Below, one piece after another: positions 10,227-20,208 of a stretch of DNA of 64,000 bases. The stretch spans positions 256,648 through 320,647 of the forward strand of contig JAAOYA010000008.1 in NCBI GenBank assembly GCA_018221105.1. The letters are read 5' to 3'. The stretch's first letter is position 1. Each line of letters starts with the position of its first letter. Both the position numbers and the translations under genes were made by a program. The stretch is from Candidatus Woesearchaeota archaeon (GTDB taxonomy: Archaea > Nanobdellota > Nanobdellia > Woesearchaeales > JAAOYA01). The notes below the pieces were generated by a model. That model saw nothing but the letters and a program-made list of their open reading frames with translations, ran no database searches and had not been told where the DNA came from.

Positions 10227-11360
10227 TCATTTTTGTAAATAATTATAAATTTCTTGTGCCATAATAACATGACCTTTTTCGTTAAGGTGAGAATCCACAT
10301 TAAATGTTAAGCTTTCATTATTTTCTTGATAAAATTTATTTGTTGCGTAACGAGTATCGAAATAAGCAATATCATTTTTTATCAAGAAAAACTTTAATTT
10401 GTTAAAAGTTTTGTCAAAATCCGGATTTGAGGAAAGCTTTTCTCTTAACTGTTTAGAATACTGTGTGATACCTAATTGAACTTCTTGTTCTGTAACATCA
10501 AATAAAACAATTAAAAAAGTAACGTTTTTTTGATTCAGTTCATTGTCCATCAATTTTAGAATTTGATAAGTTATATTTTCAGCGTCAATAAATTCTTTTT
10601 TTGGATTTTTTTGATAGAACAAATAATTGCTAGAGCTATTATATAAAAATCCGGATTTTAATAACGTATTCTTAAAAACATCAATTTTTTTTATTCTTAT
10701 TCCGACAAACTTGTAAGTGTAAAAATTATTTCGTAAAATCTCTTTGATTTTTTCTACTATTACTTTTTTTGTGCTTCTTTTGCTATTGTTTATTATTGAA
10801 AGATTTTTGTCAAAGTATAATTTATTATGATTTGAAAGTTTCAGGCTATTATCTTGAAAGTCATTGGGATGAAACAATAGTATTACCAAATCAGGCTTTA
10901 ATTCTAGCCCTTTTTTTCGTAGTGTGAAGTATTCTTGGTCAGTACTATAACCTTGAACTCCCAAATTATATATTTTATAGTTTATATCTTCTGTGTTATT
11001 ATTTAATTTTTCTTCTAGTATTGAATCAAAACGCTTTTCTATTGGAACTTCAAAAGAAGCAGTTTGAGAATCGCCAAGTAGTATTATACGATACTCATTT
11101 TCAGATTTTTGAGTGTTGAACTCTTCATCTCTAAAACCAAAAGAATTTATTTGTATGATTGTTTTATAGTCACGAGCATCATTTATGTAGAGTCCTTCTT
11201 TGTTTGGAGGATAATCCCAGCCAACAACAGGGTTAAATCTATAAAAAATATCTCCTTGAGGATAAAATAATCGTAAGCTTATTTCAAAAATAGCAAATAA
11301 TAGTACTGTCACAAATATTAAAAGCGAAATATTGATGATTATTGTTTTAGCTTTAATCAT
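10227..11360 (-). CDS. SGNH/GDSL-family hydrolase or acyltransferase-like membrane protein
   Basis: N-terminal TM; IILLGDSQTASFEVP (block I), FHPNDFQDNS, VDSHLNEKGHVIMAQ (block V DxxH). Confidence 0.75.
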   Translation of the reverse strand: MIKAKTIIINISLLIFVTVLLFAIFEISLRLFYPQGDIFYRFNPVVGWDYPPNKEGLYINDARDYKTIIQINSFGFRDEEFNTQKSENEYRIILLGDSQTASFEVPIEKRFDSILEEKLNNNTEDINYKIYNLGVQGYSTDQEYFTLRKKGLELKPDLVILLFHPNDFQDNSLKLSNHNKLYFDKNLSIINNSKRSTKKVIVEKIKEILRNNFYTYKFVGIRIKKIDVFKNTLLKSGFLYNSSSNYLFYQKNPKKEFIDAENITYQILKLMDNELNQKNVTFLIVLFDVTEQEVQLGITQYSKQLREKLSSNPDFDKTFNKLKFFLIKNDIAYFDTRYATNKFYQENNESLTFNVDSHLNEKGHVIMAQEIYNYLQK

Positions 11361-11384
11361 TTTCTAATAGCTTTTTTTATTTTA

Positions 11385-12524
11385 TTAGTTTATTGCGTAT
11401 TCTTCTCGTAATTTTTGATAAATTAATTGTGCAATTTTGTTATAACCTTGAGGGTTTGTGTGCTCGTCAATAACATAATAATATTCTTGTGAAGTGTTGT
11501 AAATGTCATCTAAAACGTCAACATATGAAAAATTATTATTTTCAAAGTGTTCTCCAAGTAAAGTGTTTGGTTTGAATGGGGAATAATCATCTGGTAATTT
11601 ATAGCCTTCTTTGAATTCTTGCCAGCTTGTTGGATATACTTGAAATTTTGTTGGTATTAGAACTATTAATAATTTTATGTTGTTTTGTTCACTTAATGTT
11701 TTAAAATCTTCTAGAATGTCATAAATTATTTCAAAATTTTCTTGTACTTGTTGATCGGACTCTTCTTGAAATATTCTCATGTAATATGGTATTGGTTCTT
11801 GGCTTGTAAAACCTGTTTTTTTTGCTATGCTTCGCAAAGTGTTGCTTCTAGCAGCTTTTGTTTTAAAAACAAAAAAGAGTCTACTTTTTGTTGACAGAAA
11901 ACTTTCAAGTTTTTGAAATAAGTATTTTGGTTGGCCAGTATTTTTTAATAGTCTACCATCTTTTATGATTAAAGGACAAATATTGTCTTCGTATAATAAT
12001 TTGTTTTGATTATCAAAATCGTTCCAAGTATAAATTGTTACTATTGCTATTTGTGGATTAAATGTTTTTATTGACCAATTAAAAACTCTTAAGTAATGTG
12101 CTGGAAAACCTCCCATGCCACCAAGGTTTAGTACTTGATATCTTTGATCTCTTATTAGATCATTTAACAAATAAGATATTGTTTGTGAGTCATTAGCTCC
12201 TGCTCCAACAGCAAAAGAGTCTCCTATTAAAACAATGTTTCTTTTGTTTTCTTTTACTTCTTCACCTCTTAAGCCATATGAGTTAATGTTTACTGTATAA
12301 GAGTATTCTGGCGTTTGAGAAAATATTTTTGTGTTAGGTGCCTTTTTTACACATAAGTATGGATCTGACAAAAGATTTTCTGTTTTTGTTTGCGATAATG
12401 GATAAGTTATTCTAAAAAATGCTTCTAGCACTAAAAAACAAAATATTAAAACTATAAATAGTAATGAAAAATTTATTAATAGTTCTTTTGTTCTTTTGTT
12501 TTTAGTCTTTGGCATATTTTTCAC
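11385..12524 (-). CDS. SGNH/GDSL-family hydrolase or acyltransferase-like membrane protein
   Basis: N-terminal TM; IVLIGDSFAVGAGANDSQTISYLL, NLGGMGGFPAHYLRVF, IDEHTNPQGYNKIAQ. Confidence 0.78.
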   Translation of the reverse strand: MKNMPKTKNKRTKELLINFSLLFIVLIFCFLVLEAFFRITYPLSQTKTENLLSDPYLCVKKAPNTKIFSQTPEYSYTVNINSYGLRGEEVKENKRNIVLIGDSFAVGAGANDSQTISYLLNDLIRDQRYQVLNLGGMGGFPAHYLRVFNWSIKTFNPQIAIVTIYTWNDFDNQNKLLYEDNICPLIIKDGRLLKNTGQPKYLFQKLESFLSTKSRLFFVFKTKAARSNTLRSIAKKTGFTSQEPIPYYMRIFQEESDQQVQENFEIIYDILEDFKTLSEQNNIKLLIVLIPTKFQVYPTSWQEFKEGYKLPDDYSPFKPNTLLGEHFENNNFSYVDVLDDIYNTSQEYYYVIDEHTNPQGYNKIAQLIYQKLREEYAIN

Positions 12525-14262
12525 TGTCCCACATATCTTTTGGGTTGTCTTCTCTTTTTACTAAGAATTTATCGATTACTAAGTAATCAATTCCTGTTCC
12601 CATCATACACCTGTACGCGTCTTGTGGGGTGCATGCTATTGGTTCACCTCTTATGTTAAATGATGTGTTTATTAATATTGGTATGTCTGTTAGTTTGCCA
12701 AATTCTTTTATTAGATCATAGTACTGTTTGTTTTGATTTCTTCTTATAGATTGTAATCGTCCACTTCCATCAACGTGTGTTACTGCAGGTATCTTTTTTT
12801 GCCATTGTTTTTTTATTGGATAGACCATTAGCATGTAATCTGTTGGTTCTGGTATTGGAATGTCACATTCGAAGTATTTTAGTGCGTCATCGGCGCATAC
12901 TACTGGCGCGAATGGTCTGAATTTTTCGCGGTGTTTTACTTTTAGGTTTAGTACTTCTTGCATTTGTGGGTTTGTAGGGTTTGATAGTATGCTTCTAGCG
13001 CCTAGTGCTCTTGGCCCCCACTCCATGCGGTTTTGAAACCATCCTATTACATTGTTTTGTTGTATTAGTTTTGCTGTTGTTTTGATTAGTTCTTTGTCGT
13101 TTTTGAACTTGTAATATTTTATTTTCATATTTTTTAGAAATTTTTGCACTTGTGCAGTGCTGTATTCTGGTCCTAGGTAAGCGTTTGGCATTACATAATT
13201 TCTTTTTTTGCCTAGTATTGTGTGATATGCGTAGCTTGCAGCCCCAATACTTGTTCCTCCATCTGAAGGGTTTGGTTGCATCCAGATATTTTTAAAAGGT
13301 GTATTTTTTAGTATTTTGCCGTTGTAGACGCTGTTTAATGCTACACCTCCAGCGAGTACCAGATTATCACATTTTGTTTCTTTGTGTACATGCTGTAATG
13401 TTATTGTTAAAACCTCTTCAAGCAGCATTTGTAGTGCTGCTGCAATGTTTTTATGGCGTTGTGTTAATTCACTTTCAGGTTTTCTGATAGGCCCGTCTAA
13501 TAGATCGCATAGTTTTTTTGATGGCATTCTGGCGGCGTAATGATACTTGAAGTATTGCATGTTGAACTGGTAGCTACCATCAGGTTTTATGTCTATAACT
13601 TTTTTTAATAATCTGTAGTATTTGTTCTTTTTTCTATCCGTTAAACCGTATGGACTTAATCCCATAACTTTGTATTCTGAATTATTGACGCTAAAGCCAA
13701 GATATGCAGTTATTGTAGAATATAATAGTCCTAGCGAGTGCGGAAATTTTATTTCTTTTAATAATGTTATATTGTTTTTTTCTCCGACTCCATAAGCTGT
13801 TGTAGTCCACTCTCCAACACCATCAACCGTTAATATTGCTGCTTTTTTGTAAGGGCTTATTAGAAATGATCCTGCAGCGTGCGCCATGTGATGCTCAACA
13901 AATAATATGTCTTTTTTGTATTTTAGTTTCTTTTTTATTGTTCTGACAACTCGTAGTTTTTCGTTGATCCATGATGGTGTAGAGCTTAGAAATGTTTTTA
14001 GGCTTTTTGGAAATGCTTCTAAGTGCTGGTACAGTAAACGTTCAAATTTAATCATTGGCTTTTCATAAAAGCTTATGTGATCAATATCATTTATTATAAT
14101 ATTCTGACTTTCTAAACAATAGTTTATAGCATTTATTGGAAAACTAGTATCGTGCTTTTTTCTAGTGAAACGTTCTTCTTCAGCCGCGGCCACTATGACT
14201 CCGTCTTTTAATAGTGCTGCTGAAGCATCATGATAGTAACATCCTATTCCTAATATATACAT
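12502..14262 (-). CDS. Carbamoyltransferase (NodU/CmcH/SxtI family)
   Basis: ILGIGCYYHDASAALLKDGVIVAAAEEERFTRKKHD; FVEHHMAHAAGSF; GWFQNRMEWGPRALGARSIL; NTSFNIRGEPIACTPQDAYRCM. Confidence 0.95.
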   Translation of the reverse strand: MYILGIGCYYHDASAALLKDGVIVAAAEEERFTRKKHDTSFPINAINYCLESQNIIINDIDHISFYEKPMIKFERLLYQHLEAFPKSLKTFLSSTPSWINEKLRVVRTIKKKLKYKKDILFVEHHMAHAAGSFLISPYKKAAILTVDGVGEWTTTAYGVGEKNNITLLKEIKFPHSLGLLYSTITAYLGFSVNNSEYKVMGLSPYGLTDRKKNKYYRLLKKVIDIKPDGSYQFNMQYFKYHYAARMPSKKLCDLLDGPIRKPESELTQRHKNIAAALQMLLEEVLTITLQHVHKETKCDNLVLAGGVALNSVYNGKILKNTPFKNIWMQPNPSDGGTSIGAASYAYHTILGKKRNYVMPNAYLGPEYSTAQVQKFLKNMKIKYYKFKNDKELIKTTAKLIQQNNVIGWFQNRMEWGPRALGARSILSNPTNPQMQEVLNLKVKHREKFRPFAPVVCADDALKYFECDIPIPEPTDYMLMVYPIKKQWQKKIPAVTHVDGSGRLQSIRRNQNKQYYDLIKEFGKLTDIPILINTSFNIRGEPIACTPQDAYRCMMGTGIDYLVIDKFLVKREDNPKDMWDSEKYAKD

Positions 14263-14265
14263 TTT

Positions 14266-14514
14266 CTAAAATTGTCTGTAATACTCTTCTATTGGTTTTG
14301 TTTCAAGATTTAATTCTTGCCAGTAAGTTTTGTTTTTTTTGTTTTGACGTGGCAAGAAAGTTTTTCTAAATAGTTTTGCAGTTATTGAAGTTAATCCAAC
14401 TCCAAAAATGTAGACTCCTAAAAGTAATATTGTATTAACGATTATTGCTATGTTTTCACCAAAATATTTGAAACCGTCTTTTATTCCTTTTAGTAAATCT
14501 TTTAATAAGTTCAT
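14266..14514 (-). CDS. Small membrane protein associated with NodU-type carbamoyltransferases
   Basis: Likely start MNLLKDLLKGIKDGFKYFGENIAIIVNTILLLGVYIFGVGLTSITAKLFRK...IEEYYRQF; overlaps the upstream gene by 4 bp (ATGA). Confidence 0.7.
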   Translation of the reverse strand: MNLLKDLLKGIKDGFKYFGENIAIIVNTILLLGVYIFGVGLTSITAKLFRKTFLPRQNKKNKTYWQELNLETKPIEEYYRQF

Positions 14515-14714
14515 TTTAGTAACCACCGCAATATATATCCTGTAATAGTTATACTGAAAGTTAATAATGCTATGTTGGGGTAACTCCAATTCACTGGTAA
14601 CTTGTTTAGAAATAATAACAAATAATATAATATTGTGGTAAAAACAAAGTATGATATTAAAAACCCAGCTCCTAAACCACCATAATATATCAGTTTATTT
14701 TCTTCTACGTGCAT
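14511..14714 (-). CDS. Small two-TM membrane protein (possibly SxtJ-like)
   Basis: 67 aa, two hydrophobic segments, translationally coupled to 14266..14514; TATA-like TTTATAAATAA upstream on the minus strand. Confidence 0.6.
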   Translation of the reverse strand: MHVEENKLIYYGGLGAGFLISYFVFTTILYYLLLFLNKLPVNWSYPNIALLTFSITITGYILRWLLK

Positions 14715-14824
14715 AAAACTAGCGTAAGAGACTTATTTATAAAGTTTATCCTTAAGCAAGAATAACAATAAAAATAACGGCCAGTTATAAACAAAAGACT
14801 TATAAAAAGCACAAAAACAATAAA

Positions 14825-14989
14825 ATGATGGCAAAAAATAAGGGATTACTGGGCGAGTCGTGGGATTTTTTAAGAGTGCGGAAAAAATACTGGTTACTAC
14901 CAATACTGTTACTACTGGTACTAGTTGGAGCATTAATAATACTAGGCCAAAGCAGCGCACTATCACCATTTATATACGCACTATTTTAA
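14825..14989 (+). CDS. DUF5989 / SxtK-like single-pass membrane protein (absent from ORF track)
   Basis: Translated by hand: MMAKNKGLLGESWDFLRVRKKYWLLPILLLLVLVGALIILGQSSALSPFIYALF*. Matches the DUF5989 pattern (WxFLxxRKKxWLLPI...L...SALxPFIYxLF). TATA-like CTTATAAAAAG is ~27 nt upstream. Confidence 0.85.
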   Translation: MMAKNKGLLGESWDFLRVRKKYWLLPILLLLVLVGALIILGQSSALSPFIYALF

Positions 14990-14991
14990 AA

Positions 14992-15822
14992 ATGAACATA
15001 AAAAAAAGTATTAGTGGCTACTTATATAAAAATTTTTTAGTAATGAGAAATTGTAAAAAAGAAAGGCTAAAATACTTATTTTTATTAACAAAATTTACGT
15101 TAAAAAGACGTCTGAACTCGTTTTTTAGATTGAACATAAAAAAAGAAAAATTGAATGGTAATATAATAAGATTTCAAACATACCACCAGTTTTATGGATC
15201 ATTTTGTGATGTTTTTTTAGAAAAACAGAATTTTTTTTTAGCTGATAATAATAAACCAATAATATTTGACATTGGCGGCAATCTTGGAATGACTACTCTT
15301 TATTTTAAGAAATTGTATCCAAATTCAAAAATAACAATTATCGAACCAGATCCTTTAAATATTGAAGACATAAAGCACAATATAAAAAATTTAAAAGATG
15401 TGAATATTCTAGAGATTGCTGTAAGTAAAAGAAAAGGAACTACTTATTTTTTTAGGGACAAAAATCCTCGTTTAACTGGTGGAAGCTTAGTAAAAAATCA
15501 AACTAATAAAGAAAAAATTACTGTTAAAACGCAGAAACTTTCAAAATTAATACCCCGAAATATTGATTATTTAAAACTTGACATTGAAGGAAGCGAATCT
15601 GAAGTCATTGAAGAAATGAATAAAAACTTGGGAAAAAGTTTTTCAATTAAAAATATCTTTATAGAGTTTCACTATAACCAATTAGTAAAAAATAATAAAC
15701 TATCTAACATTATATCATTTTTAGAAAAAAGAAACTTTGAATATATTATTGAATCAAGAATGAAATCCCCTTATAAAAAAGAAAAAGCCTTCGGATTGAA
15801 TATTTTTGCATATAAAAAATAA
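14992..15822 (+). CDS. FkbM-family methyltransferase
   Basis: FDIGGNLGMTTLYFKKLYPNSKITIIEPDP ... IDYLKLDIEGSESEVIEEM. Start reset to ATG 14992 (MNIKKSISGY), just after the DUF5989 gene. Confidence 0.82.
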   Translation: MNIKKSISGYLYKNFLVMRNCKKERLKYLFLLTKFTLKRRLNSFFRLNIKKEKLNGNIIRFQTYHQFYGSFCDVFLEKQNFFLADNNKPIIFDIGGNLGMTTLYFKKLYPNSKITIIEPDPLNIEDIKHNIKNLKDVNILEIAVSKRKGTTYFFRDKNPRLTGGSLVKNQTNKEKITVKTQKLSKLIPRNIDYLKLDIEGSESEVIEEMNKNLGKSFSIKNIFIEFHYNQLVKNNKLSNIISFLEKRNFEYIIESRMKSPYKKEKAFGLNIFAYKK

Positions 15823-15839
15823 AAGTTGAAGCTATTAAA

Positions 15840-16727
15840 ATGAAAACATGGGTCAAAAAAAGATTATTAAACCGTCACAAGTGCCAAATCATAAATAACT
15901 CGTTAATTTGTACTACGTTCTTAACCAACCCGATGAAAAAAGAAGTTAAAATTAGCCATAAATATCTAAAAACATGCAAAAAAAACATTCAAGAGTTATA
16001 TGAAAGAGAATCATTAAATCCGAATATTGAAATGCTTTTAGATTTCATTAAAAGGTTAAAAAAGGAGAAAATTCTTAAAAAAAAGAGCAATATTTTAGAG
16101 CTTGGCGGAGGCATGGGATGGTTCAGCACTCAACTAGCAACCAATAGTGATCATGTAGTTTTTACTGATATAACACAAGGACATTTAACAATTGCTAAAC
16201 AATACCAAAAACTGAAAAATGTTAATTTTGAAACTTCACTAATTCCAATGCAAAACATAAACTCTGTTTTTAAGGAAAACAGCTTTGATTTAGTGTTTGT
16301 TAGTGCAGCACTACATCATTGCAGTAACTTAAAAGAAGTTTACAAAAATGTAGCAAAAGTGTTAAAATCAAAAGGCAAATTTTTTGTTTTGTGTGAGCCA
16401 ATGGTAGGATTATTTTATAAAAATAAAGAAATTGAACATGTTGCAAATAAAGGAGCACAAGATGTTCCTTATACTATTAGAAACTATTTAAAAGCCTCAA
16501 ATGACTTTTTTGATTATGAACTTGAAGTATCAAAAACCGTGCTATACTATAAAAAAAATATTAATAAAATAAGATCCTCAAAAATTTTAAAAAAACTTTT
16601 TATATTAAGCAATAAAATTTTAACTGAAAAATCTATCAACAACTTTTTTTTCAAAAAAGTTTATTTTACTTTTGCTTACTTTTTTGGAAGAGTTCCAGTA
16701 AACATAATACTAACAAAAAAAACATGA
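15840..16727 (+). CDS. SAM-dependent methyltransferase, class I
   Basis: NILELGGGMGWFSTQLA, FDLVFVSAALHHCSNLKEVYKNVAKVLKSKGKFFVLCEP. Confidence 0.82.
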   Translation: MKTWVKKRLLNRHKCQIINNSLICTTFLTNPMKKEVKISHKYLKTCKKNIQELYERESLNPNIEMLLDFIKRLKKEKILKKKSNILELGGGMGWFSTQLATNSDHVVFTDITQGHLTIAKQYQKLKNVNFETSLIPMQNINSVFKENSFDLVFVSAALHHCSNLKEVYKNVAKVLKSKGKFFVLCEPMVGLFYKNKEIEHVANKGAQDVPYTIRNYLKASNDFFDYELEVSKTVLYYKKNINKIRSSKILKKLFILSNKILTEKSINNFFFKKVYFTFAYFFGRVPVNIILTKKT

Positions 16728-17899
16728 AAAAAGCAATTTGGATAGAACAAGACGTTTCAACAGCAGGATTTTTGAAAGAAACAATTCCTGCTGTAATAAA
16801 AAGAAACAATATAAAAATTATTTTTATAAATCATGAAAGTAGAAGAAAATATTTTAATATTTTTAATAAACAAATCAACCCAAAATTCTTTGAAAATTTT
16901 TGTTTTGATATAAAAAGATTTTATTACTTAAAACTACCTTTCAAAATTAAAAAGTTTCTTAACAAAAAAAAGATTTCAAAGAAAGATATAAATTTTTTAT
17001 TTGTTGAAAGCCCAACTTATTCTTTTATTAGTGCAAAAATACTAAAGTTTTTCATAAAAAAACCAATAATTGTAAGATTAGGAATATTACCTATAGAATA
17101 TGCAAAATATTCTTTTAAAAAAAATAAAATAACATATCCTTTCAAATTGATAGCCTTAAAGATTATGCTTTATGTAAATTATCGTTTAATAGATCTTTTT
17201 GTAGTCAATAATAAACTGATAGCTAATGACATAAAAAAGATATATAAACGGGCCAATATTGAAATTATTCCATCTTGTGGAGTTAATATAAAGAATTTTT
17301 TCCCAGTGAGTAAGGAAAAGAAAAAAAAATTAAGAGAAAAACTTAATTTGCCACAAAAAAAAATTATAGGGGTTTATTCTGGAAGATTAGCAATAGAAAA
17401 AGCAGGAATTCTTTCACTAGTGGAGCTATCGAAATGGCTTGAAGAAAAAAATATGTTATTAGTATTTATCGGTCATGGTCCGCTTGAGAAAAAAATCAAA
17501 GATATGATAAAATCTAGAAACATAAATAATATTATCTTAACAGGTTTTCTAACATCAAGGGATAAAACAGTTCCATATTTACAGGCTGCAGATGTTTACA
17601 TACAACCTTCACTGGCTGAAGGTCATGGAGTAGCTCCTCTAGAAGCAATGGCATGCAAAATTCCTGTTATTTCAACAGTGGTAGGCGGATTACAATATTC
17701 TATAAATAACAAAAGAAACTATGTGGTTAGCCAACCAAAAAAGCCAGAATCTTATAAAAAAGCTATTAATTCATTTTTAAATTCCGCAAAAGAAGAAATA
17801 AACACAAAAATCGCTTCTTCATACAATTGGGTTTTAGAGAATCACTCCCAAGAAAATATAGAAAAAAAATGGGAAAAAGTAATAAAACAATTAAATTAA
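16724..17899 (+). CDS. Glycosyltransferase family 4
   Basis: IGVYSGRLAIEKAGI; QPSLAEGHGVAPLEAMACKIPVISTVVGG. Confidence 0.87.
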   Translation: MKKAIWIEQDVSTAGFLKETIPAVIKRNNIKIIFINHESRRKYFNIFNKQINPKFFENFCFDIKRFYYLKLPFKIKKFLNKKKISKKDINFLFVESPTYSFISAKILKFFIKKPIIVRLGILPIEYAKYSFKKNKITYPFKLIALKIMLYVNYRLIDLFVVNNKLIANDIKKIYKRANIEIIPSCGVNIKNFFPVSKEKKKKLREKLNLPQKKIIGVYSGRLAIEKAGILSLVELSKWLEEKNMLLVFIGHGPLEKKIKDMIKSRNINNIILTGFLTSRDKTVPYLQAADVYIQPSLAEGHGVAPLEAMACKIPVISTVVGGLQYSINNKRNYVVSQPKKPESYKKAINSFLNSAKEEINTKIASSYNWVLENHSQENIEKKWEKVIKQLN

Positions 17900-17999
17900 T
17901 ATCTACTTATAAAAAAAGACAATAACTTTAAATATACCATTTTGTCTTTAAAATAAATAACAACAGTCAATATCTCAGAAAGTAGATGACTATAAAAAA

Positions 18000-18764
18000 A
18001 TGAAAAATATTACATTATCAGGTTTAATTTTAACACATAATAATTCTCGCACAATAAAACAATGCATAAACTCTATAAAAAGTATCGTTGATGAATTAGT
18101 GATTATCGATGATTATTCTACCGATGATACCTTAAAAATTATCAAGAAACTTTATCCAAAATTTAAGGTCCATAAACGAAAATTAAATAATAATTTTGCT
18201 GCTCAAAGAAATTTTGCTTTAACAAAAGTAGAAAATGACTGGGTTTTGTTTATTGACTCTGATGAAGTGATAAGTCAAGCATTAAAAAAAGAAATAATGA
18301 AAGTATTAAAAAACCCAACATTTGATGCTTATACTTCAAGGCGTGATAATCAAGCTTTTGATTTTTTTATAAAAAGTACTTCTGGAAGACCAATACTATT
18401 AAAAAAACATTTGAAGTTTAAAGGTCGTGTTCACGAAAATGTTGAAAACATAAAATTTGGTTATTTGAAAAACTCTTTATTACACTTATCCTGGATTGAT
18501 GCTAAAGACTGGATTAATGATTTGAATCGTTATTCTTTTTATTATGCTAACAAGTGGTATAAAGAAAAAAGAAAATATAATCGTTTTCACTTATTTTTAA
18601 TTGGTGGTGTTTTGCCCTTTTTTTGGTTTTTTAAGCTTTACTTATATGATGGTCGCTGGAGAGGTAAAATACCTGCGATGCTTTACTGCCTTGCTTGGTC
18701 TATTCAGTGGACTTTTACTGCTTTAAAGTTTTACGAACTAAAATACATCAATAACAAATCATAG
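18000..18764 (+). CDS. Glycosyltransferase family 2 (WaaE/KdtX-like)
   Basis: SGLILTHNNSRTIKQCINSIKSIVDELVIIDDYSTDDTL ... NNFAAQRNFALTKVENDWVLFIDSDEVIS. Confidence 0.88.
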   Translation: MKNITLSGLILTHNNSRTIKQCINSIKSIVDELVIIDDYSTDDTLKIIKKLYPKFKVHKRKLNNNFAAQRNFALTKVENDWVLFIDSDEVISQALKKEIMKVLKNPTFDAYTSRRDNQAFDFFIKSTSGRPILLKKHLKFKGRVHENVENIKFGYLKNSLLHLSWIDAKDWINDLNRYSFYYANKWYKEKRKYNRFHLFLIGGVLPFFWFFKLYLYDGRWRGKIPAMLYCLAWSIQWTFTALKFYELKYINNKS

Positions 18765-20198
18765 TTTTAATTTATGTTTTGAATAACTGATTACTTGTTT
18801 TATAAACTCTTTATCTTCTTTCTCTATTTTTAAAGCAAACAATACTAAAAAGTATGTTATTGCGCCTATTGGCACAATATACCATATAGCAATTTGTTTA
18901 AATGAATAGACTACAAGCCCCATTATTATTGTTGCGCCGACGCTTTTAATTAATGGTTTTGAAAATTTAATTGGCACTAAAAATTTTGTTACATAATAGC
19001 GAAAAATCATAAAATTAAATAATTCTGTAAAAACAGTGGATATTGCTGCTCCCGCATACGAATATTTTGGTATTAGTAAAAAGTTCAAAACAACATTTAA
19101 TACTAACGCAATTGCTGAAGTTCTCATAAAATATTTTTGCTTGTCGGTTGAGAGTAACAAAGTACCCATTAAAAAATTAACAAATATGAATGCTTCAGCC
19201 CAAATAAGTATTTGAAGTGATAAACTTCCACCAATAAATGATTCTCCATAAATAAAATCTATAAAACGATCTGCCAGTATGAATGTTCCAATACTTATTG
19301 GCATTGCTAACATTGCAAGATAACGAAATATTCTTAAAAATAATATTTTTAATGTTTTTTTATTGTGTTTGTATAATTTTGACATTGATGGCATTATCGC
19401 AGTGATTATTATGGATGGAAAAACTGTTAGAACATCAATTAGACGATATGCGGAATTGTACCATCCTGTTACAGCATCACCTTTCATAAATGATAGCATT
19501 ATAGTGTCTACTCTAAAGTATATGAATAAAAAAGTTGTTGATAAAAAAAATGGAAATCCTTGGATTATTAATTTTTTATAAGCTTCGATATCTTTGCTTA
19601 ATCGTATTTTTATTTTACTCTTTGCATTTGCTAATAAATAAGAAAATTTTACAAAATTTGACAGTACTAAAACTAAAACAAACAGTATTAGTGATTGCGT
19701 TTTTAACAAAATATAGATTCCGAGCGATACTGCGACTATTCTTTCAAGTATCAAAGACTTTGCATTAAAGTCCATTCTGTTATGAGTATGAAAAAGACTT
19801 AGTAGAAAACCACTAGTTAAAACCAAAAATTGTACTAGTGCTGCAAGCCATAAAGCTTTAATCACTACTGGATCCTTGTTGAAAAAAAACGATAATGATA
19901 TTGTTAAAAGTATTGCTACGACCCCCATTAATAGTTTTATTGAAAAAATATTTTCAAAATAGTATTGAATCTTTTTTTTTGTTCTGCTAACTTGTATCAA
20001 AAAAACACTATTTAATCCCATGTCAGCAATAATAAATGTTATTGTTACAACTGCAAAAATAAAAGAGTATTGTCCTAATCCCACATCTCCTAGTGTTCTA
20101 GCAATTACTATTATTAAAAAATATCCAACAAAATAGTAGAATGCTTTAGCAGCTGTCAACCATAAAGTGTTTTTGACTAGTGTTTTTTTTAGTGACAT
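18759..20198 (-). CDS. Oligosaccharide flippase (Wzx-like, MOP superfamily)
   Basis: 479 aa, ~12-14 hydrophobic helices; KTLVKNTLWLTAAKAFYYFVGYFLIIVIARTLGDVGLGQYSF. Confidence 0.88.
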   Translation of the reverse strand: MSLKKTLVKNTLWLTAAKAFYYFVGYFLIIVIARTLGDVGLGQYSFIFAVVTITFIIADMGLNSVFLIQVSRTKKKIQYYFENIFSIKLLMGVVAILLTISLSFFFNKDPVVIKALWLAALVQFLVLTSGFLLSLFHTHNRMDFNAKSLILERIVAVSLGIYILLKTQSLILFVLVLVLSNFVKFSYLLANAKSKIKIRLSKDIEAYKKLIIQGFPFFLSTTFLFIYFRVDTIMLSFMKGDAVTGWYNSAYRLIDVLTVFPSIIITAIMPSMSKLYKHNKKTLKILFLRIFRYLAMLAMPISIGTFILADRFIDFIYGESFIGGSLSLQILIWAEAFIFVNFLMGTLLLSTDKQKYFMRTSAIALVLNVVLNFLLIPKYSYAGAAISTVFTELFNFMIFRYYVTKFLVPIKFSKPLIKSVGATIIMGLVVYSFKQIAIWYIVPIGAITYFLVLFALKIEKEDKEFIKQVISYSKHKLKL

Positions 20199-20208
20199 TT
20201 TAATTTTT

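Noticed and set aside
14733-14969. 78-aa minus-strand ORF
   Set aside because: Overlaps the divergent promoter region and the plus-strand DUF5989 gene; no motif.
14860-14991. N-terminal extension of the FkbM ORF in the track
   Set aside because: This segment is better explained by the DUF5989 gene in another frame; FkbM start moved to 14992.
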